Below, piece by piece: positions 26,901 to 33,708 of a DNA stretch of 64,000 nt (the first letter of the stretch is position 1; every line of letters begins with the position of its first letter). The notes beneath the pieces are model-generated. The model had not been told where the DNA came from, did no database searches, and saw only the letters and a program-made list of their open reading frames with translations. The stretch is from positions 62,001-126,000 of the forward strand of contig JARXAE010000025.1 of NCBI GenBank assembly GCA_029866005.1, read 5' to 3'. The DNA comes from Fimbriimonas sp. (GTDB taxonomy: Bacteria > Armatimonadota > Fimbriimonadia > Fimbriimonadales > Fimbriimonadaceae). The translations under genes and the position numbers were made by a program.

Positions 26901-27437
26901 GGATGGAGGTGGAAGGTAGATGGAGCCGTAACCAGCTTGGACGACTTCGGGAAGTCGTTTGAGCACCGTCTTGTAGTCGGTGGCGAACCATTGAAGGATT
27001 GCTCCTCGGCGGGCGGCGGGCGAGTAGCGCCAAGTGTATTGGAAGTTTTGGCCACCGTTGTTGTCGTACTGAACGGTGTTTCCGGAGCCGTTGGCTCGAA
27101 GATAGAACTGGACGTTGGTACCTTGCGGATACGGGCCGATCAGGCCGTACCACTTGGTGTTATTCCCGGTGTTCCCGTCAAAGTTCAGGGGGATCTCGTT
27201 TTGGGTTTGCCAGTTGTTGGTGGTGACAACCGCAACGACGCTTTGGCCAGGGGCGATGGGGTAGGTCTGGGTGGAGACCGTTACGCTGGAGAACGGCTGC
27301 ATATAGGCGCCAACGCTTGGGATTTGGCTACCCATGTTATACGTCGCGGTGCCACCTAACCAAGACAACTGCGCCAACGTCGCTTGCGCGAGCAAGCCGA
27401 GCACTAAAACGCCAAAAAATCGAGCCTTCAACAACAT
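23952..27437 (-). CDS. Secreted multidomain GH13 alpha-amylase
   Basis: About 1160 residues. The signal peptide (1-22, ending ATLAQ) follows the start at 27437, which has AAGGG upstream; an ATG at 27464 is less likely. Residues about 45-135 are a starch-binding-like beta domain. The GH13 barrel (145-540) has all four conserved regions: DLIINHND, GFDGFRVDALKH with nucleophile D367, VFSEVFS with acid E409, and FIQSHDD. A C-terminal beta domain follows, then another module near 780-900 resembling a CBM9/DOMON-type sandwich. It should cleave alpha-1,4-glucans outside the cell. A palindrome lies just upstream. Confidence 0.93.
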   Translation of the reverse strand: MLLKARFFGVLVLGLLAQATLAQLSWLGGTATYNMGSQIPSVGAYMQPFSSVTVSTQTYPIAPGQSVVAVVTTNNWQTQNEIPLNFDGNTGNNTKWYGLIGPYPQGTNVQFYLRANGSGNTVQYDNNGGQNFQYTWRYSPAARRGAILQWFATDYKTVLKRLPEVVQAGYGSIYLPPPSKSGGGGFSAGYNPIDRFDLGDRLLSGTVKTRFGSTEELQDLIRAAKRYGLEVYCDLIINHNDNRASWAMNRYPDMIPEDFHIRSSADTGNDEINFNNAGPLSFSMLNHDLVGLADIAHENGNLTQTGAFNLPSYAEWNMWGKPWFVRQPTTPQYYPGGVPVKEDVREYLRRWCWWLSEVVGFDGFRVDALKHVNPRFMMKTQGQAGNDANNSDLLPSIYAANPKAYVFSEVFSTNSYELREYAKTGTQLLDFNLKQTSNSLFNSSGFGDLTALSNSFGIDSATGVGFQNGGLDSTLGVNFIQSHDDTAPVSNNLAQAFSLIRPGGAVVYYDGNNLNPSDYGQFPRPGRYDSLGNGSDYTLKMVEARNRFGRGTIFNRWTSDKLYIFERHVNGQATMLVGMNIRGDFTALTQTVNTAFAPGTTLEDLSGQQPNVTVNGSGQATITVPSNSTSSNNNNARGYVLYAPVSPKANGTAIVVTDAVTSVAYPETTITQPTGSFAQTAGTQTKRATVSGRSLTVNINTTSDGNTAFVMLDNGKPGAWYSGLSNTPEGLTDGYLATTKLANGSFRLSNFDISSLEDGLHVLKVRVFADTGSRPGVFSDFYYWFDVRRGLETGWTVDGNLSEFGTQANWWQQRTPSSGSNRLDGIFLSNDDQYLYIGLAGRVDPAEGLINGMSLLIDPAVGSGGGITNMALLNDDSGPAPRLLSNTRLTVPTGFSAKYALSSFRHGVLSTSPESSITGIPTLPKALGAEAGTWRIDPTKLNALIGIPSSIAIQPRISPTGTLTGLEAAIPLRSIFPNGATSGQAMGFLAYLGTTGEAGNTLLSTDPLRGTIGGRPEPISWLSNQFLPTQSNVQNDPGTNAITVPSYLSYQPMRAVASPNVLIRTTSYDPVTQTQTVGVRNNGTTTLNGPVWLVVTPGPKSTAQVVNRQGMTMYGTPRPYCLIRRTSLAPKQEAVFVVKYSGVVGSSPLSTYTAMFGRGAL

Positions 27438-27477
27438 CGTCAAACCCTTACCCAATTGCGACACCGCAAGAGAGGCA

Positions 27478-27499
27478 GTTGAGAATTCGTATTCTCAAC
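27478..27499. promoter_or_regulatory. 9-bp inverted repeat upstream of amylase gene
   Basis: GTTGAGAAT and ATTCTCAAC flank TCGT. It lies 41 bases upstream of the preferred amylase start codon and just downstream of a possible -35/-10 pair (TTGCTC, TTAGAT) on the minus strand. This position suits a repressor operator, for example of a LacI-type sugar regulator, but none is encoded in the window. Confidence 0.45.
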
Positions 27500-27549
27500 T
27501 CTAATCTAACACATTCTGTCAGGATTTGAGCAAGGGATTAGGACTTTTG

Positions 27550-28281
27550 CTACTTGGTTTCGGGAAAGTTTTTATCGGCAGATCGCATGAGATCCTCACC
27601 GGATCGCTGACCGAACATGACGACCGATTGACCGTTGACTTCGAAGGAGATTGCGTTCTGCTTTGAGGATGTTTCTCCGGCGGAATAGCGCGTTCCGCTC
27701 ACCGGGGTGAGATTTTCGAAGTTTGCGGTGGTCGGGAAAACGAGCATCTGTAGCGGACCGTTCGCATCTCGGACAAAGAGTGCGGTTGCGAGTTGGCCTT
27801 CCAGGACGACTTCCCTTCCATTAAGGATTTGGAGTCGGGAAAGGTTGGCGTCGACCCGGCTAAGGACGTCCGTCGAAATCGCTTCCGAGAGAGCTTTCTC
27901 GGGGGTCATTCGGTTGGTTTTTCCAACGAAGCCGGCGAGCGCGCCGGTTGAAATAGAGCTTTGCTGGGCGTGTCGTGAAAGTGTTCCGCCGACGATGACA
28001 ACTGCAGCGACGCCCATGGCGAATGCCCAGGAATACTTCGACACGAAGTTTCCGCTCCGCTCGACTCGCTCGATTTCTTTGAGGCGAGCTTGGCAGGCGG
28101 CCCAGGTTGCGTCGCAGGTCTGCGGCTCAAGGCGACCTTTGAGGACCGTCTTGACCGACTGGATTGCGGCGAGCTCTTCTCGGCTAGCTTGGCAGGTTTC
28201 GAGTTTGGCCTCGATTTGTTTGCGCTCAGACTCGCTGAGCTCTCCGTCTAGATATGAATGCAAGTTTAATGGGTCGATCAT
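27550..28281 (-). CDS. Anti-sigma factor, membrane-bound
   Basis: 243 residues. The N-terminal 50 residues (LHSYLDGELSESERKQIEAKLETC) match the anti-sigma zinc-finger/ASD region, although the usual HxxxCxxC is not intact (one cysteine at TCQAS). A transmembrane helix lies at about 105-125 (WAFAMGVAAVVIVGG) and an extracytoplasmic domain follows. The start overlaps the stop of the sigma gene by four bases, the normal arrangement for a sigma/anti-sigma pair. It would hold the sigma factor inactive at the membrane until a signal arrives. Confidence 0.85.
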   Translation of the reverse strand: MIDPLNLHSYLDGELSESERKQIEAKLETCQASREELAAIQSVKTVLKGRLEPQTCDATWAACQARLKEIERVERSGNFVSKYSWAFAMGVAAVVIVGGTLSRHAQQSSISTGALAGFVGKTNRMTPEKALSEAISTDVLSRVDANLSRLQILNGREVVLEGQLATALFVRDANGPLQMLVFPTTANFENLTPVSGTRYSAGETSSKQNAISFEVNGQSVVMFGQRSGEDLMRSADKNFPETK

Positions 28282-28844
28282 AGATCTTCGCCTTCCTTAA
28301 TAAATCCCTCTTTGAGGGCATATGATTCGAGCGAGCGGCGGAGCATAGCTCGCCCTCGCGCAATTCGAGATCGTACCGTGCCGATGGGCACTCCGGTTGC
28401 GTCTGCGATTTCCTGGTAGCTCATTTCTTCCACATCGCTGAGGATGACGGCGAGCCGGAACTCTTCGGGGACGCTTTTGAGGGCCTTTTCTACCTCGGCT
28501 CCGACCATTCCGTCGAAGAGTTGGCGGTCGGGGATTTGGGCTTCGGTTGACATTGGCTCGGCGACGTTTTCGTCTTCGAGCGATGCCATCATCGGTCCGC
28601 GCTGGCGGGATCGGTACTTGTTGATGTAGAGGTTGGTGGTGATCCGTAGGATCCACGCTTTGAAATTGGTTCCGTCGAAGCGGTCGTAGGCTTCGTAGGC
28701 TCGGACGATGGCTTCTTGGGCGAGGTCTTCGGCTTCTTCGCGGCTTCGGGTGAGGCGCAGGGCGGTGCCGAAGACGGAGCTGAACACTCGCTCGGCTTGC
28801 TGCTCGAACGAGTCCTTTTTGTAGTCTCGGCGCCCGAAGAGCAT
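28278..28844 (-). CDS. ECF-type RNA polymerase sigma factor
   Basis: Sigma-70 region 2 (ALRLTRSREEAEDLAQEAIVRAYEAYDRF...WILRITTNLYINKYR) and region 4 (PEEFRLAVILSDVEEMSYQEIADATGVPIGTVRSRIARGRAML) are both present. The start at 28844 gives MLFGRRDYKKDSFEQQ, a normal ECF N-terminus; an in-frame ATG at 28922 would overlap the upstream gene by 17 bases. The gene is translationally coupled to the anti-sigma gene downstream. Its target promoters are unknown. Confidence 0.92.
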   Translation of the reverse strand: MLFGRRDYKKDSFEQQAERVFSSVFGTALRLTRSREEAEDLAQEAIVRAYEAYDRFDGTNFKAWILRITTNLYINKYRSRQRGPMMASLEDENVAEPMSTEAQIPDRQLFDGMVGAEVEKALKSVPEEFRLAVILSDVEEMSYQEIADATGVPIGTVRSRIARGRAMLRRSLESYALKEGFIKEGEDL

Positions 28845-28905
28845 GGCTGGTCCGATTCTACCTTTCGCGTCGATTTCTTCCCGCGTCGGTGCCTTGATGC
28901 TTAAA

Positions 28906-29181
28906 CTAATCCCCAGTGCCATCCCGGTTCGAACCTCTGTGGGGTTTCAACAGGCAGGGTTGGGGTTTGGTTCCGGGTTTGTTGCTGGGTTTTGGCAGGT
29001 CGCTATTCGTTTGTCGTTTGTCGTTGGTCGCTGTTTCCTTCGGTTTCGAAAAATGCTTTCGAGCAAAGTCGAAGGCTTCGTCAACTGAATATGATCGCTC
29101 GTTTTCGGCAGAGAAGATTCCTTTCCGAACCGCCTCCTCTTCGAGTGGCGTCAAGTTGTAGACCTCGTTTGACTGCTGCAT
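28906..29181 (-). CDS. Small protein, antitoxin-like N-terminus
   Basis: 91 residues; start supported by AGGA eight bases upstream of the ATG. The first 46 residues (LTPLEEEAVRKGIFSAEN...YSVDEAFDFARKHF) resemble the C-terminal part of addiction-module antitoxins, with the usual motif order E-G-...-DEA-...-AR. The last 45 residues are low complexity (KPSNKPGTKPQP) and are encoded by a GT-rich simple-sequence stretch, so the original stop may have been lost. No toxin gene is next to it. The family call is tentative. Confidence 0.5.
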   Translation of the reverse strand: MQQSNEVYNLTPLEEEAVRKGIFSAENERSYSVDEAFDFARKHFSKPKETATNDKRQTNSDLPKPSNKPGTKPQPCLLKPHRGSNRDGTGD

Positions 29182-29604
29182 ATTTCCTATTGTGCGCGAG
29201 AATTCCAGGTTCGCATGCCGAATTTTGAAGATGAGAAGTCGGGGTCAGGTGTGTAGAGTTTGAGGGGCGGGTTAGGTTCAAATGGGTTTGGATTTGGTCG
29301 AAAAGGGGGCGGTAAAGGGCGGGGATGGTGAAGTCGGTGTATTTAGGTTCAACGAGGTTTGGTTAGGATCGAAAGTTCGGTGAAGTCGGTGCTTTCGATT
29401 GAACCTAGATGCACCGAGTTGGAGATGAGTTGATGAACATCGTTTTGTCTTACTTAGCGCGGGGAGAGGTGTTGGGATTTTGATCATCACTTACTAGGCT
29501 ATGAAATCGAGGGTTTGTCAACCAGGTATCTGAGGATTTCTGCCGCCGGAGGGTTTGGGATATTTATTAAGCCAGGGATACGTTCGCTTACACTAGTAGG
29601 CACC
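29182..29604. other. Intergenic region with nested inverted repeats
   Basis: No convincing gene. It contains a G/T-rich stretch (29250-29330), two copies of GGTGAAGTCGGTG (29327 and 29380 region), an outer inverted repeat pairing 29335-29352 with 29399-29416 (18 bp, two mismatches that would be G-U pairs in RNA) and an inner 8-bp repeat ATCGAAAG/CTTTCGAT at 29368-29375 and 29392-29399. The repeats would fold the region into a long hairpin. Confidence 0.5.
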
Positions 29605-29988
29605 ATGAGTGAGTGTCGTCTGTTTCCGGTCGAGCTTAACCTTGACCGGCTCTTTGTGCTCGACTGGAACGACGGGATCACGGAGTGCATTGCCTTTGAT
29701 GGTGCGACCACCGTGTTTGCCATTAAACGGATCCAAGAGGTGGATGTATTCGAGGCAACACATTGCTTTCTTTACGCTTACGTCGTTCGTATTATTGATG
29801 ACAGCAGTCTGGTGGAATTGGTTAGAGCGAACTCAGAACCCAACGATTATGTGAACCTTTACGGGGCAGGTCCGTGGTACGAACCTGTTCTGGCGTCAGA
29901 TTCATTTCGGGAGGAACGATGGTTAGCATTTGGGATCAAGCATGGAGAGCAGACGATCTATCGAGTTGAAAACTGCTCGGGTCGGTAA
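29605..29988 (+). CDS. Unknown small acidic protein
   Basis: 127 residues from the ATG at 29605 (AGTAGG upstream); the frame is open further up, but the upstream part is not protein-like. I recognise no family. It is rich in hydrophobic strands (RLFVLDWNDGITECIAFDG, FLYAYVVRIIDD) and has a WYEPV motif, in keeping with a compact beta protein. It sits at the left side of the AT-richer accessory region and could be an immunity-type or defence-associated protein, which is inference from location only. Confidence 0.5.
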   Translation: MSECRLFPVELNLDRLFVLDWNDGITECIAFDGATTVFAIKRIQEVDVFEATHCFLYAYVVRIIDDSSLVELVRANSEPNDYVNLYGAGPWYEPVLASDSFREERWLAFGIKHGEQTIYRVENCSGR

Positions 29989-30097
29989 GGCTTCTGGAGG
30001 TCGGTCGCTTGGGGCTTGGGCGGGAGGCTGTTCACTGACAAGCTGGTTTTCCGGTGATCGGAAGTTCTCGATGTTTGGTCGCTTGACAGTGCCACCC

Positions 30098-30178
30098 CTG
30101 ATTCTCCTGCTTACCCCGCCCACGTCAGTGGCTCGTCAGCCTGAATACTCCTGCTTACCCGCCCACGCAAATGGCTCG
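30098..30178. repeat. Imperfect direct repeat, 2 x 38 bp
   Basis: Two 38-bp units, 30098-30135 and 30141-30178, share CTCCTGCTTACC(C)CGCCCACG and TGGCTCG, with a five-base spacer (period 43). The surrounding 210 bases (29989-30198) have no gene. The repeat lies just beyond the 3' end of the cyclase-like gene. Confidence 0.6.
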
Positions 30179-30198
30179 CTGAGGTATCAAGTGAAGAC

Positions 30199-31002
30199 TC
30201 AGTCCTCCAGGTCCCCAAGAACGTACGAGTGATCTTCAGGAAAACGGCTGGCCACTGCATCCCAGTCGATTGGACTGATGCTCGATAGGTCGAAATCAGT
30301 GTCGTAGAGAACCTGCCGCAAGGATGGATACTCCGCTTCAAGAAGCATCGTGGTATTTGCACACTTCTGACGTACTCGTTCATCGCTATGCGTTGTGGCG
30401 TCGCTTCTCATCGTTTTCCAGTAAAGCAGTTCTGGGTACACGAGAAATGGATAGTCCAAATCTTCAAACAACTCCGCCGGAAATGGCAGTGGAGTCAGCA
30501 ACTCTACTTGTTGAAGCGCTTGAGTAATATAAACAAAGTCGAAATCTTCGTTGACTTTCCGGGTTGAGAAAATTTTGTCTCTACGACTTATCTCTCTCGA
30601 AATGAACAGACCAGTATAGGGCAGCTCCTTTTCGGAGCGATACGCGTTAATCAAAGCTTGCCCATAGAAGCAACTCGTCGATTTGATGTTGTAATGAGTA
30701 AAAGGCCCCTTAACTAGCACGGCTCTGAAGGAGATGTTTCTACCCGCCAAGCGATACAACAGGTCTTTGGCAAACTCACACATGAACATGACGATGTAGT
30801 CATGGTGGTCTTCTGAATCAAGCTCTGTGTCGTTGTAAATTACGATCGTATCTGAGAAAACTATCGTTCTGAAAACAGTGTGGTCATGAGCGTTCAGTCC
30901 TGCAACCACACGGAACAGATCATCCACACGCTTCCAGTCAGAGTCAACTAAGTTCGAAAAACCCAATATATCGATGTACAAGAGGTACTTAGGAGTGGAC
31001 AT
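30199..31002 (-). CDS. Nucleotide cyclase-like protein (class III cyclase fold)
   Basis: 267 residues. The N-terminus LLYIDILGFSNLV aligns with the first strand of class III adenylate/guanylate cyclases, with D11 at the metal-binding aspartate. FSDTIVI carries D51, 40 residues later, at the second metal aspartate. Then come FRAVLVKGPF and FYGQALINAYRSEKELPYTGLFIS, which parallel the RGAI-G ... GPALNLAARLE...I-vS segments of that fold. The C-terminal 100 residues are unlike known cyclase partners. Whether it makes a cyclic nucleotide is unknown. It lies 211 bases downstream of an AbiJ-like gene on the same strand. The fold call is by motif reading only. Confidence 0.6.
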   Translation of the reverse strand: MSTPKYLLYIDILGFSNLVDSDWKRVDDLFRVVAGLNAHDHTVFRTIVFSDTIVIYNDTELDSEDHHDYIVMFMCEFAKDLLYRLAGRNISFRAVLVKGPFTHYNIKSTSCFYGQALINAYRSEKELPYTGLFISREISRRDKIFSTRKVNEDFDFVYITQALQQVELLTPLPFPAELFEDLDYPFLVYPELLYWKTMRSDATTHSDERVRQKCANTTMLLEAEYPSLRQVLYDTDFDLSSISPIDWDAVASRFPEDHSYVLGDLED

Positions 31003-31213
31003 GTCTCGGTCTATCGTACACGACTAATTGTTATATGGGTGGTGATTTGCCAGACGATGTCAGCCGAACTGCCACCGTTTCGGCAATGAGACAGTGTGAA
31101 CATCGTATCGTCAGCACTACCTTGAATTACGCCATCGCACTTGAGAGCCACTCGGGTTGTCAATGCTTGCCTAGCATCGACATGCGGGAAGACACATCCC
31201 TTGCATTTAGAAT
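31003..31213. other. Gap between AbiJ-like and cyclase-like genes
   Basis: 211 bases with no convincing gene. A 77-codon minus-strand frame (31011-31244) with a CKGCVFPHVD motif spans it but overlaps the AbiJ-like gene and has no ribosome binding site, so I do not call it. There is no terminator-like hairpin with a T-run here, so read-through from the upstream gene is possible. Confidence 0.4.
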
Positions 31214-32044
31214 CTACATTCTGCTGGACTTCACGAGGAGCCATTCACACATTGCGGAACTAACCACCAGACTCAAGCGAGCATCTTCAACGCTCACGTC
31301 CGGGGACTCGCCCTTACTACCGTGCCTAACCCCCCCTTCATCGGAAGCAAATGCGTAAAGTTTCTCAATTGCGGTCAGCCAAAGCACATGGGTTCCAAAC
31401 CGATCTTTGATCGCTTTGAGAGCTTCGCCAAGTGTTGCTTTTTCATTTTGAGCAACGATTTTTGCTGCGGCTTCGACGGCTTTAATACTCTCGTTAAGTG
31501 ACTCGACAGGATTAGATTCTTCCGCTCGACCGAGCGCACGGATGGCCTTTTGAAGATGCTCCTTCACATGCTCTGGGATCGTCTTCGATTCCAGAGCAGT
31601 CTCAATTGCGGCCGTAGAGGTAGCATCCGTGACGAGCGAAATATCTGTCCCTATGACTCTGTAACCCACATTCTGCGCTTCAAAAAGCAGATTTATGCGA
31701 TCTCTCAAACCAGCCTGTTGGGTTGTGTAACATTCTCGTAAGACTAATTCAATGATGTCAAAGACTTTAGAATATTCACCCTTGTCGAATGTGTCTTCGA
31801 TTTCCGCTCTCGCGCCTTTGCTAAAAAGGTGATCGCTAACTTTGAGCTTCAGGACTTCGCCCACAATCATTCGCTGCGAGGCAGTGCTCGGTCTCCCAAA
31901 CTCTTCGAATCCCAAGTGACCGCCATCCGCTATAGGGACACTGTATAGTGCGTTCCACAAGAGGTTGCGAGTAGAACCGTCCAGCCCCTCAGTCTGTAGT
32001 GCAACACTTACTGCTGAAAGCCCATTTCTAACCGAAAAAAGCAT
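31214..32044 (-). CDS. AbiJ-NTD4-like abortive-infection protein
   Basis: 276 residues. The N-terminus (MLFSVRNGLS...LDGSTRNLLWNAL) matches the AbiJ N-terminal domain 4 pattern (FS-RNG ... LR--LWN). Residues about 150-200 (LQKAIRALGR...ESLNESIKAVEAAAKIV) and the end (TLGEALKAIKDRFG, YAFASDEGGVRHG, ARLSLVVSSAMCEWLL) match an abortive-infection C-terminal, HEPN-like helical domain. R240-H241 are candidate RNase residues. AbiJ-family proteins act in phage resistance. The gene has no clear ribosome binding site; the AT-rich upstream region (32045-32175) probably holds its promoter. Confidence 0.72.
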   Translation of the reverse strand: MLFSVRNGLSAVSVALQTEGLDGSTRNLLWNALYSVPIADGGHLGFEEFGRPSTASQRMIVGEVLKLKVSDHLFSKGARAEIEDTFDKGEYSKVFDIIELVLRECYTTQQAGLRDRINLLFEAQNVGYRVIGTDISLVTDATSTAAIETALESKTIPEHVKEHLQKAIRALGRAEESNPVESLNESIKAVEAAAKIVAQNEKATLGEALKAIKDRFGTHVLWLTAIEKLYAFASDEGGVRHGSKGESPDVSVEDARLSLVVSSAMCEWLLVKSSRM

Positions 32045-32175
32045 TTAGTTCATTTTGACAGACTTTTTCGTAGATCATTGGAGGTGTTAATTCTGAGCAA
32101 AACCTTAGATTCCACGGCGTTAATCGCGTCTATGTAAATTTATCATCGCTTGAGTCCAATTGAATACTGGCGCAG

Positions 32176-33162
32176 TCAGGACACCTTGACTCCGAACTCT
32201 GCACACAGCGCATCTTCTAGGGCATCCTTCTGTGGATCAACTACGCCTTTGACTCCGGGGGCGGTGTAGTGGGCTACGATTTCTTGGGCGCCTCGGCTGA
32301 AGGGGGTGGTGCAGGTGAAGGCGGGGACGAGGGACTTGATCTTTGAGTTATCGAGGATGAAGCTGTTGGATTTGTCGCCGAGGAGGCCGGGGCCACGGTT
32401 GGGGTCGCGGACGGCGAGGATGTCGGAGGGGACGTGGACTTTTTTTGCCTCGACTCCGGCGGCCCTGGCGACGATGTCGTAGATCTGGTTCCAGGTGAGC
32501 CATTCATCGCTGGTGATGTGGAACGCCTCGCCGATGGCGGCGGAGTGGGCCATGAGTCCGACGAAGCCTTTGGCGAAATCGGTATGGTGGGTGAGGGTCC
32601 AGAGGCTGGTTCCGTCGCCGTGGACGACGACCGGCTTGCCTTTGAGCATTCGGTCGAGGATGGTGTATCCGTAGTCGAACGGGAGGAGGGTTTTGTCGTA
32701 GGTGTGCGACGGGCGCACGATGGTCATGGGGAATTTTTCGTCGCGGTATGCCTTGAGCAGGGCTTCTTCACAAGCGATTTTGTTGCGCGAGTATTCCCAG
32801 AAGGGGTTGTCGAGGGGGGTGGATTCTCGGACGGGCAGGCTTGCGGGCGGGGTTTGGTAGGCGCTGGCGCTGCTGATGAAGATGTACTGGTTGGTTTTGC
32901 CTCGGAAGAGCTCGATGTCGCGTTCGATTTGGCTGGGAACGAAGTTGATCCAGTTGACAACGACGTCCCACTTTCGGTCTCCGAGGAGCTTTTGGGTTTC
33001 TTCGAGGTTGTTGATGTCGCCGTGGATGACTTCGACGCCTTCGGGGGTTGGTCGGGCGGATTTTCCTCGGTTGAGGAGGGTGAGTTCGAAGCCTTGCTTC
33101 ACGGCGAGGGGGGAGCTGGCGGAGCTAATGATCCCGGTTCCGCCGATGAAGAGGGCTTTCAT
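32176..33162 (-). CDS. SDR-family NAD-dependent epimerase/dehydratase
   Basis: 328 residues with the Rossmann motif FIGGTGIIS at the N-terminus, the substrate segment ISSASAYQ and the catalytic pattern Y-S-R-N-K (YSRNKIACEE). The extended SDR type acts on nucleotide sugars or related compounds. The exact substrate is unclear; the glycine motif GGTGIIS and the YSRNK variant occur in a subgroup of uncharacterised bacterial epimerases. It is the last gene of the minus-strand run that starts with the second sigma factor. Confidence 0.88.
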   Translation of the reverse strand: MKALFIGGTGIISSASSPLAVKQGFELTLLNRGKSARPTPEGVEVIHGDINNLEETQKLLGDRKWDVVVNWINFVPSQIERDIELFRGKTNQYIFISSASAYQTPPASLPVRESTPLDNPFWEYSRNKIACEEALLKAYRDEKFPMTIVRPSHTYDKTLLPFDYGYTILDRMLKGKPVVVHGDGTSLWTLTHHTDFAKGFVGLMAHSAAIGEAFHITSDEWLTWNQIYDIVARAAGVEAKKVHVPSDILAVRDPNRGPGLLGDKSNSFILDNSKIKSLVPAFTCTTPFSRGAQEIVAHYTAPGVKGVVDPQKDALEDALCAEFGVKVS

Positions 33163-33214
33163 GGGATTACGTTACCCGGTGGTCGTTTGTCGTTTGCCGT
33201 CTTCGGCGTTCGGG

Positions 33215-33706
33215 CTAGACCCAGTCGAGACCGTTCTCGTCGCATTGGAGCCCGGTCTGATTCGAGTCTCCAGGCAAGAACATCCAGAATGTGTGATCTG
33301 TGCTCGGAGCATCGGCGGTTGGGACAAGTTGCAACCTGAACCCCCCGGTGAGTTCGAATGACAAGCTCCCTTCGCTGTCTATATGCACAGTTTGGACAAC
33401 TTGCGGATTCGTCTCAAGAGAGTCGTAGAAGTCCTCCGCAAGGATGTCGCCATCCGGACCGATCGGAGGTAAGTGCCAATGACCGAGTTCAAAGCCATCG
33501 GGACCGCTGATGGTCCAGGCACAACTTGCGACCAGTCCCAGATCGGCCATGAATGCCTCATCGCCATCATCATTTATGAACGGCTTTTGCTCTCCAAATT
33601 CGAACTTCTGACAACCCATATATAGCCACATGTCCGTTAGTGGTTGCCCAATGAATACTTTTAGGGTTTCTAGGGCTCTGGCTCTTTCTGAATCGGTCAG
33701 TAACAA
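33215..33706 (-). CDS. Unknown protein
   Basis: I recognise no family. A TTG at 33706, three bases after the stop of the cyanophycinase-like gene, is the best start; the frame is open further upstream, but that part is arginine-rich shadow coding of the previous gene. The protein (about 163 residues) has MWLYMGCQKFEFGEQ, an acidic INDDGDEAF segment, GPDGFELGHWHLPPIGPDG and a C-terminal beta-like part. The style resembles small cytoplasmic beta proteins or immunity proteins; this is only an impression. Confidence 0.6.
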   Translation of the reverse strand: MLLTDSERARALETLKVFIGQPLTDMWLYMGCQKFEFGEQKPFINDDGDEAFMADLGLVASCAWTISGPDGFELGHWHLPPIGPDGDILAEDFYDSLETNPQVVQTVHIDSEGSLSFELTGGFRLQLVPTADAPSTDHTFWMFLPGDSNQTGLQCDENGLDWV

Positions 33707-33708
33707 AT

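Noticed and set aside
29278-29490. 70-codon minus-strand frame in the gene-free stretch
   Set aside because: Ser/Thr/Pro-rich reading of the inverted-repeat region with no ribosome binding site.
30098-30178. CRISPR-like array
   Set aside because: Only two units with a five-base spacer and no cas gene; the 14-bp repeats at 40174 are head-to-tail with no spacers.
31011-31244. 77-codon minus-strand frame with a CKGC...H motif between the AbiJ-like and cyclase-like genes
   Set aside because: It overlaps the end of the AbiJ-like gene, has no ribosome binding site and no clear homology; it is kept only as a note.
33175-33205. GTCGTTTGTCGTTT motif shared with 29000-29030
   Set aside because: Short simple sequence found in two gaps; too little to call a repeat family.
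32434-33339. 301-codon plus-strand frame antisense to the SDR gene
   Set aside because: Low-complexity Gly/Val/Glu-rich reading that mirrors the SDR coding sequence.
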